A stretch of DNA of 64,000 nt from Zygnema cylindricum (Eukaryota > Streptophyta > Zygnematophyceae > Zygnematales > Zygnemataceae): assembly GCA_037447655.1 (NCBI GenBank), contig JBBHKE010001948.1, positions 166,187-230,186 of the forward strand. The letters are read 5' to 3'. A program made the position numbers and the translations under genes. How positions within the stretch are numbered: position 1 is the first letter of the stretch; every line of letters starts with the position of its first letter. The notes beneath the pieces were generated by a model, which made no database searches, was not told the origin of the DNA, and worked only from the letters and a program-made list of their open reading frames with translations. This document shows positions 39,479 through 52,133 of this stretch, one piece after another.

Positions 39479-40189
39479 AAGGCCTGTTCTCCATTAGGCG
39501 GTCCCAGTAAACATGCTGCGGATACGTCTGTTTCTCATGTTTACTGGCACGGCCTTCCATTATGTCGTGCCAGTAGACATCGTTTCTCAATTATGATTGG
39601 CGCCACGTAGATTAATTTCCAGATTCTTAAAATCTATAAATAGTATTCAAGCTGAAAATCTGTACATAAAATTTGTACGGGCGGAGGTAGTTAATGATTC
39701 GTACGAAAATTTTGCGACCAGATTTTAACTTTGAAATTGAAAATCAAAATTTTGAAACGGAATGTCAAAAAGGCGCCGCAAACTTTTAAGGTCAGCGGAT
39801 GTCAGAAGGAGCGTGCGAAGATATTTTGGTCGACCTTCATACACCGTGGCGGAAGGCACATGGCATATACGACGTGTTCAATTATCATTGCCTGTTCGTG
39901 GTGGATTCTTTTTTTACTTTTCACGTGTACCAATGGTTCGCGACCAGTCTGAAGAAACTCTCCTCGCGGAGGAGAGTCTCTCCAAACTGGACGATGTCCG
40001 CGATTGCTTTGCGAATCTAAAAAAGTGAAATATCCAACGGTCGATACTTACGCCTATAATATTGGAGCCATCCGGTAGACATGTTTCGCCATGTTTCGTC
40101 TGACAAAAAAACAAATTGGTACGAATCTGTACGAAATCATACGGCATCCAGTAAACAACCCCACTTTTCCTCTAATGGAAGTTCACCCT
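39479..40189. mobile_element. TIR element C1 (unclassified)
   Basis: The right end CTAATGGAAGTTCACCCT is the inverse of a left end near AAGGCCTGTTCTCCATTAG. The interior (CTCCTCGCGGAGGAGAGT, CAACCCCACTTTTC) is shared in the same order with the next element. Confidence 0.5.
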
Positions 40190-40190
40190 A

Positions 40191-40904
40191 AGGGTAACCC
40201 TCCATCAGGCGCCGACAGTAATCGTACCGAAACGTTTACTGGCAGTAATACTTCGTTCACTTCTCCATCAGGTCGTGTCACCAATGGGAATCTATCGCGT
40301 ACGTGCTTTCTTTCGATTGGACGAACCTAGGTTCATGTTCTGACGATGAGCAGTCAAAGATTCCAAAAAGCACAATATCTGAACTTGTATCCGTACATCC
40401 AGCCGCAAAATTAAATTAGGTGAATGTACAATTTGTACGTTCGTGTTTTGTATATTTGGTACCTGTTTTGTCGTTCGTGTTTCGTCGTGGCGCCATAAAT
40501 TCCGGATGTCAGCGGATCGTGGAGGAGGCGTCACGACACATTCTTCAACACATATTTTTTTTGGTGGTTTTCGTTGGATTTGATTCCCACCTGTCCGAAC
40601 GCGCGCGGCCCGTACGTGACCTTTCCACGCGTAAACATTTTACACGTCCGGTGATCGATTACTCTCCTCCCCGAGGAGAGTAATTAATCACTGGACGACG
40701 TGACCGCTTGCTTCGAAAACACGTAATCGGATGGTCGATGTTGTCGCCCAGAAGTTTGGAGAATCTTGACGCGCCGACAGTAATCATGTTTAAAAAAAAT
40801 AAAAAAAAATCAGTACGTCTCTGTACGGAAATGAGTTGGATCTGTACGAAAGTACACTTTTTCCAGTAAAGAACCCCACTTTTCGCCTGATGGAGGTTCA
40901 CCCT
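40191..40904. mobile_element. TIR element C2, abutting C1
   Basis: Ends AGGGTAACCCTCCATCAGGCG and CGCCTGATGGAGGTTCACCCT are inverted repeats of about 20 bp. It lies one base from the end of C1 in the same orientation. A target duplication could not be fixed. Confidence 0.6.
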
Positions 40905-42399
40905 AGTGATTTTCATGACTATTACAGCAGTCTCTATTTTTATTGTTCTTTTTTTTTCCATACTTAGAGTTGTTCACTGGAAAGTTTTTAGCCGCTCTTA
41001 CAGATGTATAAAGCCAGTGGCAACAATTCCGGGAAATCATGAAAAACTGAAGATAGTGAGCCGAAAAGTAAAGGTAAATGAAGTTACATATATTGTTTCA
41101 TTAGGAAAGTAACACTGAGTTTACATTATAAATGTCAAGTTGAATACATCGCTTTATTTGGATAGCACTATTGATGTGTATTTGTATCACAAGTTCACAA
41201 TAATAACCCTCTTGACGTATGTTTGTACTACAGTACAGTAAGTTCACAAGGATGTCTGGAGGTTGAGATGTGACAGCATAGAACCAAGGTTTGTTCTTGT
41301 TGTTTACTTTTCCAAGATATTAATGGTTAATTATGTATTGCATTTAACAACATACTATACACGGGCCTGTACACCTTTACTTTCAATTTTGTTACCAATA
41401 TAATTATTAACCAGGTGGACGTTTGATTGTTGTAAAAAGATTTTATTTTCTTATCCTCCTCTTTTTCATTATTATTATTGCATGGTTTTCACAACAATCA
41501 CGTCTCGATTCCCACTTAGTCCATTGTGGTGATGCTATATCAGCATCCTGGAAATGTAATGCATATGAAATTTAGTGTTGCAATTTTCCGTCAAGACCAA
41601 AGGTTTAATGTGCAAATACAACTGGAGACAGTATACAGTGATCCACCGTAAATTGAGAATACCACACGCTAATCAACCATACAATACGCATACTGTATGG
41701 AGTCGTACTTTATAACGTTTCCAATTGATTTCGCGCATTGAACTTATGGTTGAAGGAATGTAGCATGTATGGCAATTAAAATACCGATCATAACATCATC
41801 TTTTATTTTGTCCAACAAAATAAAATCAACCACAAAATAAAAAATCACGCTGCCAGCATCCTGTAAAACCTAACTCACCGAAACATTAAAAAACACAGTA
41901 AAAAACCAAACTATAAAGCCGCCCTAAGAACATCTTACATTGAATACATAACGAGATTCGCCTTTGCATGGCGTTAATAGAACTCTGACCAGCACAATAT
42001 TTCCACATAATGACGCGAGAAGTTCATTTTTTATTTGTTGTTTCCATGTACTCAGATGGTTTACCATCGCGAGATTTTCAATCAAGTTTTATAATTATTG
42101 TATGTACAAGGTGATGCCAAAACTGACACCATTCTGCTTCCTTATTAATGTGAAATAAATCCTATCAGACAAAATTCCCAATCGTTAGACAAACAAAAAA
42201 CTAAAAAATAAAAATAAAACGCCGCAGTAATTACATGCCATTGAATAACAATATCATGAAAAATCCTCTGGCAGTATCAACTTAGCCACAATATATAACA
42301 AACAAACAAATTACAGATTAGATTAATCGTTCAAACAATTGTGATTAATCGTTCAATCGTGACTAATCGTTTGATCAATTGCCGGCGAAGCAGAAAATA
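40905..42399. other. AT-rich intergenic DNA, nothing recognised
   Basis: No coding signal. It presumably contains the 3' UTR of the minus-strand pseudokinase near 42399. Confidence 0.5.
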
Positions 42400-45300
42400 T
42401 TACTCCCCTGAATTCAAAAAAGGATGATTTAATACGGCTGAGGCAGTAGGCCTCAGTCGGTACTCCGGATTTAACATTGCCTATAAAAAAAAGAGAAATA
42501 CACCGCAAAAAATCGCCATTAGCGTTGAAATAAAATTGAAATAATAGCAGTTTTAGTGTTAATAATCCTGGACTGAATCCCGTGGACAATTATGAACTGC
42601 AAAAACACTTTAAGAGAAAAGGGACGAGTCAAGAAAAAATAACAATTACCCTTTGTAACATTATTTTGTGTTTAGAAGGTAAAAAAAAGCCCAACACCTT
42701 CACATTAATAACATGATGGACATATGGTAAAAGACAAACTCCTCAAACTCTACTCCTTCAGAAAAAGACAACAAAGCAAAACTAACTTTCCAACAGGGAG
42801 ATGGAGAGGGAGGGGGAGGGGGAGGGGGAGGGGGAGGGAGAGGGGGAGGGGGAGGGGGGGGGGAGGGGGAGGGGGAGGGGGAGGGGGAGGGGGAGGGGGA
42901 GGGGGAGGGGGAGGGGGAGGGGGAGGGGGAGGGGGAGGGGGAGGGGGAGGGGGAGGGGGAGGGGGAGGGGGAGGGGGAGGGGGAGGGGGAGGGGGAGGGG
43001 GAGGGGGAGGGGGAGGTGGAGAGGGAGGGGGAGAGGGAGAGGAGAGGCAGAGGCAGAGGGAGGGGGAGAGGGAGATACAGAGAGTGTGGGAGAGGGAGAG
43101 GAAAATGATACCTGTAGAAGATCCCAACCTGCTCCATTTCTGCGGTCCAAAAACTTGACAGCCTCAATCCAGCGCTCATCTGCTGCGCAATATCTGAAAT
43201 ATCATGAGGGGGAGAGGAGGGGAGAGGAGGGGCGAGGGGAGAGAGGAGAGAGGGAGAGAGGAAGCAAGGAGGAGAGAGGGCGGGAGAGAGGGAGAGAAGA
43301 GAGGAAGGGAAGGAGGCAGGAAGGGAGAGCGGGATACAGGGTGCAGGAGCGACAGGGAGGGAGGGAGGGAGGGAGGGAGGGAGGAAGGGACAGCGGGAGA
43401 CAGGGGGCAGGAGCGACAGGGAGGGAGGGAGGGAGGGAGGAAGGGAGGGAGGGAGAGAGGGAGGGAGGGAGAGAGGGAGAGAGGGAGAGAGGGAGAGGGG
43501 GATATCTCAGTGAGTCGGCTGGAATTTCAAACTCAAGACACATGAATTTCAGGCCTAAATAAAGGACAAAAGGACACTGTCCTCAGGCTCTGTAGGATGA
43601 TATCTGTTTCCACACAAAAGCTATAAGGACAGGAATGACCTTCGAAGCCTCCATGTATCTTGTACAAAATTACGGTACACCGTGTATCGCTATTAGTGTT
43701 AATAACTCTAATTCCGTCCCATATTTTTTAGGCCTTGGACATAAAATAGTGTTAATAGTACTGATTGGTTTTTCCTTCATGCTAATTCTTTAAGCAGCTC
43801 ACAATCGTCCACGTCATTCAAACCTGAAAGACAATCATTAACATGAAAACAATCTTCATACTAGTTATATTAAACGCTTATAGTGATTCACAGTGTCATG
43901 CCGAGAAACAAAGAGATAAACAAAGTGATAAAGAAACAGGAGTGCTTACTCTCGGGCAGCCCGCAAATCCAGTCGAAATGTCGTCTCCAAGAGCCTCTGG
44001 AAACACGGAGACCAATGTCATCACGACATTCATTTACAAAAAGGTAAAGAACCATTTTTTTGCCATTCTGATTATAAAAGCCACAAATAGTTCCTCAAAA
44101 AGGATGCTTGTGAACCAGCCAGTTTTTAGAAGTAACATCGACTGCAGTTTTTGTAAAGTGACAAGAGATAAAAAGAGCATAGGAACAGATTTCCTGTGCA
44201 AATGACACCATTGACTAGTAAAACAATGTGCAAAATTGCATTACTCTTCCTTTCGCCCCAATAAATGCAAAATACAAGTTTGAGTTGCCTGGAAAGTGAC
44301 TGTTTCCTTAATTTAGATGAAAGCGTGTAGAACCTTTTTAAGCTTTGTAAGCTTTAGACAAAAGCTTAAAACACCAACCTGGAGGGAAGGGCCATCTATG
44401 CTTCCTGTTCTGCACAACGGAACAAAGGCGAGATAGGCCACAAGGAGACCCGCAGCATATCTGTAAAACGGAAGACACCAAATACAAACAAAACGCAAAA
44501 ACCAATCATTCTCAGCCGAAAACAGACAAACAGAGATAACAAAGGCCAGCAAAAGCCTGAAAAAGAAACCACCTGTAATTACCACGCTTTGCTGTCTCTG
44601 TCAAAAGCGACCTCCTTATATTCTTTAGAAATACCCGAAAAGCAAAAGAAGAACCGATGTCAGTCAAAGCCAAAGTCAAAGTCAACGACAAAGGCAAAGG
44701 CAAAGGCAAAGGCAAGTCAAAGTCAAAAGTCAAAGTCGAAGTGAAATCCAAAGTCAAAGTCAAAGTGAAATCCAAAGTCAAAGTCAAAGTGAAATCCAAA
44801 GTCAAAGTTAAAGCCAAAAGCCGAAAGACAGTGAAGCCAAAGCCAAAGTCAACGTCAGTCAAACCAAAGTCAGTCGACGTCAAAGTGACAGTCAACATCA
44901 GTCAAAACCAGCGTCAAATTCAAAAGTGGACTTGCTCACATGTCATCAGCAATGGCAAATGCCTTCCGTTCCATGGGAAGACGAGCTCCGGCAGAAGCGG
45001 CTCTCCTCCAAAGAGATTCCGCCAGCTCAGCAACGGCACTATTGCCGCCTTCTCGATTAAATGAACTATTCCCAAAAAATGCTGCATCGCTGCAATGCCC
45101 CATTTTGTGCCATGGCTGAGATACATAGAAAAAAAATGACACAACACAACCTTTTTCAAGGGAGACAGTTTTTTTTTTTTTTTTGCAAAGAAAAAGCAAG
45201 CAGAACCGTTAGGAGGATCCCAAAACCAGAGCTTAAATTTTTTGACGGTGGCCGCTTTGGAAAAACAAATTACAGCACTATTGTTTGTTTCAGATTAGAT

Positions 45301-48300
45301 GAATCGTCGCCCAAAAATGAAATGTTCCCAAAAAACAAATTGTTTCCAAAAAAAGCTCCAACGCAGCAAAACCCCATTTTGTCCCATGGCTGAAATAGAC
45401 TGACAGAGGCTTTACAGCAAACAAAAGAAACTGAAAGAACACAATTTTTTTCATAGAATCAGTAGAATAAAGTTGTGCATAATAAGCAAACAGAAGGAGA
45501 TCCCAAAAGGATTGTTTGAGTGATTCAGTAATGCCCGTTTTGAAAAAAACATGGTGAACTAGAGAGAGATTCAAAGGAGCACCTCACATCAACTGAAAAG
45601 GCAAAATCCCTTAAACGAGGAACTAAACGATAGGCATCTCGTTCTTCCGTAGTACTGGAGAGGATCCCCCAAAAACACCCTTCCACCCATGGTTTTAGTC
45701 ATCCCAAAATTTTGCAACAAAAAAAAATTGCAATTTTGTATAATAATCTCTTGTAAGTTTCCCTGCTTGTTTATGAACATTTTCTCCGTAGGCACGGAAT
45801 GTTCTGATATAGTGATGTGATACAAAATGACTAGTCACAAAGGATACATTCTCTCTGAAATCATCATTATTTGTCAATTGTTGCCCAAAGAATTGACAAT
45901 ACTCCACATAGCAGGAAAGAAAAAAAAAAACCATCTATTATAACGAAAAACTAAAAAACTATGCAAATCAATAGTTCTGTTGCAGTTCAATAGTTTAACT
46001 ATGGACCAAATGTCAGTGGTGAGTAAAATACACGGCTTTCCTACAGCTTTTGAATTTACATGTCATTATGAGATAAAAAATGCTCCATGTGAAAAGAATA
46101 CAACTCTGTAAAATAAAAACAGAACAAGACCGTAAGCGAGGCTTTAATTAAAAAGGACATTACTTTAAAAGGACAGAAGAGGCTCTACTTTAGAAGGACG
46201 GAAGAGGATTAACCTTACTTTAAACGGACCAAAAAGGCTCTACTTTAAAAGGACGGAAGGGGCTTTGCTTTACTTTAAAAGGACCGAAGAGGATTTACTT
46301 TACTTTAATAGGACTGAAAAGGCTTTACTTAAAAAGGAAGAAGAGGCTCTGCTTTACTTTAAAAGGACAGAAGAGTTTTTACTTTAACAAGACGGACGCC
46401 GGTCCCAAGCTTTGATGGAGACGACCACGAGAGTGCATAAACGCGAGACCCTCCATAGACCCTCTAATAAGACGAATAATGAAGTTATGGCGACGTAATA
46501 TTGGTCGAGTGGGATCAAACCGATCCCAAAACTCCCACTCTCCGACAGCTGTCCCGTCGTCAGTGGCCCTGGACGCCAGCTGTGCATAATCGACGGCGGA
46601 TTTTGTTCCGTCATCGCGAAGAACTAGCCACTGCAAAAGGGAGGGATTTGAGAGTTTTCTAAGGGTTTTGAGGTTGAGGGGGGAAAGACAAAACATGGAG
46701 GGCGAGGAGACGAACGTTAAGGGAAATAGGCAAACTGAAAAAACATTGAAGGGGAATAGGCAAAATTGACAGGGAAGAGGAGTTATGAAAACGACGAGAA
46801 AACTTTACAACCCAGAAAAAAAGAGGAAAGGCTGAAGGGATGGAAGTGTACGGTATAACATGGTTTCTTTGTTGGAAATGCAAGTGAACCAGCAAGCACA
46901 TATTGATAATTTGACATCGTTATGGACATCCTCCCCAAACAAGATCATAATTAACCCCTTGTTCCAGAATAAAATTACTGAATACATACAGACCATTTCC
47001 AAAAGAACGAAACCGTTGCTTGTGAACAGATGACCCCCAGGCAGGACCTCGTGAACACATGTTGCTACTTGTGTTACTGCAATGTTTTTAGTTACAAATC
47101 CTCCACTTGTATCTGGCCTGGGTTAAATATCACGCTACACCGTAAATAAACTGAATTAGAACAAACAATATTTCTTCACTCTAATAACGAGTCACAGAGT
47201 AGCTCACGTTTACTAGGCAAACAAAAGTCTAGTCTGTGTACATATACCACGAAACGAGAAATAGCGAAACCATTCTGCTATAAGTTGAGATAAGTCATGC
47301 GAAAGTCATACGCTACACTGCAAATCGCTATTACCGTTAAGAAATTATTGTGACGACTGTTTAGTGTTACTAACTCTATTTCCGGTCCAAAACCTGGACG
47401 ATTGTGAACCGCAAAAAGAGTTAGTGTTAAGAAAAAAAAGAGTATGATTAACACTAATTTATGTGCAAAGGCCAAAAAAAACCGTCACTAAACTAGTGTT
47501 ATTAACACTAATTACGATCCAGGGTGTAGCTGAAACACCGATGTTTTCTAGGCAACACAAGTTAATGCACTCCAAGGGGCCAGAAATGCTGAAAACCATT
47601 CTGTTATAAAAAGAAAACTGCATCCAGCATTGATTTGACATTAATGCAGGACAATGCAACTTTCACAATTTCTTTAATTTTTGAAGTTGGAGGGGCTCCA
47701 CTGCCTATAGCTAAGAGAGAGAGACACATTTCTTGGCGCATATCTGAGATTTACATGTGAAATTTGTAGTTCACTTTTGATAGTAACATACTCTAGGAAA
47801 GCTTACAGTGGTCCTTTTTCCGGTTTATGTTGAAGATACCTGCCGCTGTGGGCATACATGATGGACTTTTTGTATGAAAGACTACTAAACATGAAAGAAG
47901 TGCAAAAGTTACTAAGCACAATCCTCCTATGCATTCTCTCAAAGACAAACCATAGATATTCAAATGGAAGGAAAATCCACTGAAGGTTTCTTTTATGATA
48001 AAGTAAAATTGGGGAAACGGGAGTCAATAGCTGGAGCTAAACTCTAGCCAAATTCTAGACAACGTCAAAACTCCATCTGCGTAGCGAATTTGAAGTTTTG
48101 TACATTTTGTTAATTCTAAACAGAACATGAATTTAGAATCTAAGTTTGTGAATAAACACTATTTTCACTCACTCTATAACGTTTTATCTGAACTAACCAA
48201 CTGAACCTAATCCATATCTCCCTGAATATCGAATTTTGACGATATAGCCTCGGATATCCCTCTTAACATACAAGAACTTGACAATATAGCATTGGATATC

Positions 48301-51087
48301 CCTCTTAACATGCGAGAATTTGACAACATACCCTCGGATATCTCTCTAAATCACAATTCCCATAAAACAGACGAAAAAATTACCTGTTCTCCTGTGCTGC
48401 TTTGAAACCCTCCCAATAATACGGCAATGTGGGGACTGATTTCAGGAGAGTCTTCCTGCACAACATCCACACAATTGAAAATTGTGACAACTGTCGCATG
48501 GAACTGGAGATTTTGCAAGCAAACGACTATGCAGAGGACCGTCATTATTATGGACTGGAATTAGTATGGACCATTATTTGTATAGACCAATATTATTACG
48601 GGCAGTTATTATATGGACCGTTATTAGTATGGATCGTAATTATTATGAACCATTGTTAACATGAATTGATACTATTGTCAACCATTATCATGATGGACCA
48701 TTATTGTCATGGACCGTTATTAGTGTGGTCGGCTCTCTTTCCGAGGGTAGCCCTGAATAGGGCTGTCATTCTTGGAAGCGAAAAGTCCTCTAAACTTCTG
48801 GGCGGAACTCTCACTTGGGTGCTATTTATGTTTATGATAAATGCCACATTCCAGGAAGGTCCCGGGCTGTAGTTTATTAATGCTGCAGGTATTGTAGGTG
48901 TCTTTCACGCATATAACTTGTTGGAAATGACAGAAAACGGTCCGTTATTAGCACAGGCAATAAGTATGGAACATTCCCAACTACAATAATAATCCATTCA
49001 GACTAATTAAGATAAACAGTGCTAGAAGCTCCAGTAAAAATAGCCTCCAGTGAAGCCCAAAGGAGACAACAAAGGCAAGAAAATCCTAGCATTCAAAAAT
49101 AACATCAAAACGGATGCATAGTTTTAGTCAAATGCTGACCATATGTTTTTGTAAATAGGATAGTTAGACCCAAAAAGTTTGTACGAGATAACTCGGCAAG
49201 CTAGAAATAGAGTTGTACAAACAAATCCTTTACCACATGACTTCCCCTAATAAGAGGAAAAATATCACTGATGAGATGGACGGTTATAACATCACATGGA
49301 AAAGAACCGCCCATCAACAACAGAAAACCAGGTAATGTATCCGAACCAACAAACACTTGAATAAAGAACAGCCATTCACCCCAATGAACAAACAAGTGAA
49401 AGATGTTGCAGAAATGACAAAATGAAAAAAAATACTCTTTAGTACCAACCAAGAGGTTCAAGAGGTTTCGCACAGAGGAAATTTACCCATATCACTTTTA
49501 AGTCATACGAGTAAATGGACAAGTTTCTCATAATAAAATTGCATGGATATTGGGTGACTCATAGCAGGTGGTTAAAATTATTCTGCGTGACAACTTATAG
49601 AAAAGCTCCTCTTACCATCACTTCTTGCAGAATTGCATGAGTCACGAGTTCATTGGCAGCCATGGCATCCGCATCCGATCCTCCAACTAGACGACCAGGA
49701 TACGCCTGTCAAAGTGCATAAACCCACTTTCAATGCCATATATGCCATTATACAACATCTTTCGCTTGTTGAAGGAATGAAAAAACCCACTTTTGATTAT
49801 TTGGCATTTTTCACCAATCAAACTGCATAAACCAACTTTGAAGTATTCGATGTTTTACGCCTATCTGTGACTCAGAACATAAGGTCAGGTCAATTTACAA
49901 ACCTCAAAGAGCTGCTAGTTCAAGAGACACTGACAAACACCTGATTGAATAATAAAATACCTTGAGAAGGACACGAGTTCCCATACGCTTTCCTGGTGTA
50001 ATTATTCGACCTGTGTATAGCCTGCCAAGAAAAAAGCGCCACATGTCAACCATCCAAGTCCATTACCAAATAATTACACAGTAAATGGTTGATCTTTCAT
50101 TCCTTGTTTACCACCAGCAAGTATATACAAAATGCATAATATTCCACAGTACAGAAATGTACGCTGACCTTGTCTGGACCTCTCCTGTTCCTACTTCCAT
50201 CCCAGCCATCCGATTCATTTCCTGAAAATCATAACCGGCTGCCTTGTTGTCGTCCATACGGCTCCCAGTCTCGTCCGATATGAGACCAGGAGTAATGCTG
50301 CAATCACCGTAAACAAGGGGGCATGAGAGGTCACGCGCTGTTTCCATGGTCACCGTTTAAAACTGCACCGTTTGATTCGTCTATACTCTACACTCCTGCA
50401 CAGAAACAATTGACTCTTTGAAAGCTACAATGCAAATGCCTCGTAGCTAATGCTAATGCTGGTCTATAGTCATGTCCATAAACCATCCTTTGAGGATGCA
50501 AAGGCCTAATTTATTGCGTTTCTGAAAACAGATGGAAGGAGTGAAACATGACGGTAAAAAGAGAGAGCCAGAATGTTAATAGTTTGTTTAATTCGCTTTG
50601 AGCTCGTCTTGTGAATGCATGGATACCTCCAAAAAGTATATTAAGACGAATTGTTGGTGGAACTTACGTGTGGTGTGATCAAAACAAGGTGTACTCCCAA
50701 AAGCCAACCGGATAAAGAGAGAGAAAGAGTTGGGGGGGAGGAGGAGAGAGATAGAGGGAGGGGGGGGGAGGGGGAGGGGGAGGGGGAAGAGAGAGAGGAT
50801 GCAAATTTCCTACTAGAGCATAACCAGCACACCTGGTCCAATAAAAAAAGTGAAATATAGCAGCAAATAAGCAAATTCATATGAATAGAACCTGGTCCTT
50901 CATACCTGGATACATTCAAGAAGCCATAGGTGGCCACTAGACGGTCCAGCGCCACATCTGCAGGTGAAAACTGCACAATAGATGAGGCGCGCGGTGCGTA
51001 ATATTTCACACGTGCTGGCGAACACAAAGGTGCTGCCACATGTCGCCACGTGGGCGCAGGATGGCACATTGGCACGCGTAGCAACAT
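42400..51087 (-). CDS. plastid pseudokinase (plant 'protein kinase superfamily' type)
   Basis: Twelve exons, minus strand: 51087-50906, 50297-50169, 50021-49961, 49705-49616, 48455-48384, 46630-46383, 45654-45583, 45065-44940, 44460-44379, 43996-43950, 43193-43112, 42480-42400; 423 residues with every phase matching. The N-terminus MLLRVPMCHPAPTWRHVAAP is basic and acid-free, like a transit peptide. The kinase fold is recognisable: RVLLKAYPG (Lys124), GLAFMHSRGRLH, and a C-lobe DLLQAMLNPEYRLRPTASAV. The catalytic loop is RLHQSLGPASVLLN: HRD has become H-Q-S (250-252), the loop Lys is Gly254 and the Asn is Ser257. DFG is DFA (277-279). It is therefore unlikely to phosphorylate. Plant homologues keep LHQSLGPSSVVLN, so the change is ancestral. 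Its function is not known to me. The start is the only ATG giving this transit peptide. Confidence 0.9.
42799..43060. repeat. (GGGGGA)n array in pseudokinase intron 11
   Basis: About 40 GGGGGA hexamers on the plus strand. The gene is on the minus strand, so the transcript is C-rich here. Confidence 0.95.
43205..43503. repeat. GGGA/GAGA-rich tract in pseudokinase intron 10
   Basis: Purine-rich GGGA and GAGAGGGA units just upstream of exon 11 (on the minus strand), forming its pyrimidine-rich acceptor region. Confidence 0.9.
44657..44912. repeat. (AAAGTC/AAAGGC)n repeat in pseudokinase intron 8
   Basis: Imperfect hexamer array, TTTGAC/TTTGGC on the sense strand, starting about 25 bp after the exon 8 donor. 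The Lys/Val/Ser-rich open frame on the other strand is an artefact. Confidence 0.9.
46150..46398 (-). repeat. minisatellite carrying copies of the exon 6 donor
   Basis: Read on the minus strand, exon 6 ends CCGTCTTGTTAAA with donor GTAAAA. The intron then repeats CC(G/T)TCCTTTTAAAGTAAAG-type units about eight times at 27-33 bp spacing. Most copies retain a GTAAAG or GTAGAG donor-like hexamer. Confidence 0.88.
47316..47526. mobile_element. TA-flanked MITE, 211 bp, in pseudokinase intron 5
   Basis: Left end CACTGCAAATCGCTATTAC and right end CTAATTACGATCCAGGGTG are inverted repeats flanked by TA at 47314-47315 and 47527-47528. Confidence 0.75.
48215..48360. repeat. tandem repeat of about 48 bp in pseudokinase intron 5
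   Basis: Three to four units with GATATCC(G/A)A and TTGTCAA(A/G)TTC on the minus strand, starting about 25 bp after the exon 5 donor. Confidence 0.8.
50725..50800. repeat. GA/GGGGGA microsatellite in pseudokinase intron 1
   Basis: Short purine run on the plus strand. Confidence 0.85.
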
Positions 51088-52133
51088 GTTGGAAGGCAAG
51101 GAGAGAGCAGAGAAAGGGTGGCAACCTTATAAAGTTATAATTCAAAAGTGCGATTATCCTGTGCGCGAAATTCCAAACTTAACCGTATTGCAACGCAGTT
51201 TTAGCACTTTGGATTCTTCGGGCCTTCGGGGGCTACAGTACTGTACAGTACTGTACCGTACAGATTACGTCGCTAAAATCCATAGAGATACTAAAACGGT
51301 AAATTTAAACGACACTATTTTTCGACGTGTCACATTATGGGAAATCGAAATAGCAGTGCTGTAATTACAGGAAGTTAACTTTTTTATTATATTGATATAG
51401 TGATTAACGGGTGGGCTATCGATTCTAATAGAGATGTAAGGCGCACCTGTACTGTACCTTTTGCTTCTCAGCGGACAGGCATGACACGTCATATTAACTC
51501 AAATTGCTGCCACGGTTGCAGTCAACTTAAATAGGCCTCATACGTTGACACGTGGTCTAGCCATCATTCCAAATTGTCAATTTGCCAGCCATGTCGATGT
51601 TGTTTGTCACTCTTGATGTATTTATTGTAACTTTTTTACAGACATAGAGCTCCAAGCGGAAAAGTCGCGCAAAATAAGTTGACACACCACTATATAGTAA
51701 AATTTAACATACATTTTAGCCGAATATAGCTCCTCAATTTGAGACGTCATTTAGAATAGACAGCACCTGGTCTGAAAGACCTTCACGTGAAATATTGTGA
51801 CCTTTAATTGTGTTTCATGAACATTACCGTAAGTCATTAACTTGTCATTCTAAATTGCTAATTAAACTACAGGATAGTAAAACAGCGGAGTTCTTGGTGT
51901 TGTCGTTTGACGTAACGGAACTAGATTTCAATTCTCGTACCATCTTGTACCATACTTTGTACCATTTTGAGAAGCTCCGCCTTTGCATGCCACTTGGAGC
52001 AATATGCTTGACGGTGAAACTCCAGTGCTGTAGCAAGAACCGACGAAGCGAGACGCCTATAGTGTAGTACAGGCTTATGCGGGACAGACTTAACTTGTTC
52101 TCCAAAGTCCAACGATATTTCAGTGAATTCAAA
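51088..52133. promoter_or_regulatory. divergent intergenic region, pseudokinase / DUF707
   Basis: About 1.05 kb separates two divergent start codons, so it should hold both promoters and 5' UTRs. No TATA box or transposon was recognised. A short palindromic CAGTACTGTACAGTACTG motif lies at about 51237-51260. Confidence 0.4.

Noticed and set aside
43506-43556. Apparent pseudokinase exon (MCLEFEIPADSLR) with an ATATCC U12-like donor
   Set aside because: A better exon at 43996-43950 (RLLETTFRLDLRAAR) matches the family, has a canonical GTAAGC donor and fits both phases, so no AT-AC intron is needed.
42700-43562. Poly-Gly, Gly-Arg and Pro-Ser open frames
   Set aside because: Artefacts of the GGGGGA array; real pseudokinase exons are at 43193-43112 and 42480-42400.
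44657-45064. Lys/Val/Ser-rich plus-strand frame
   Set aside because: Translation of an AAAGTC hexamer repeat running into the antisense of pseudokinase exon 8.
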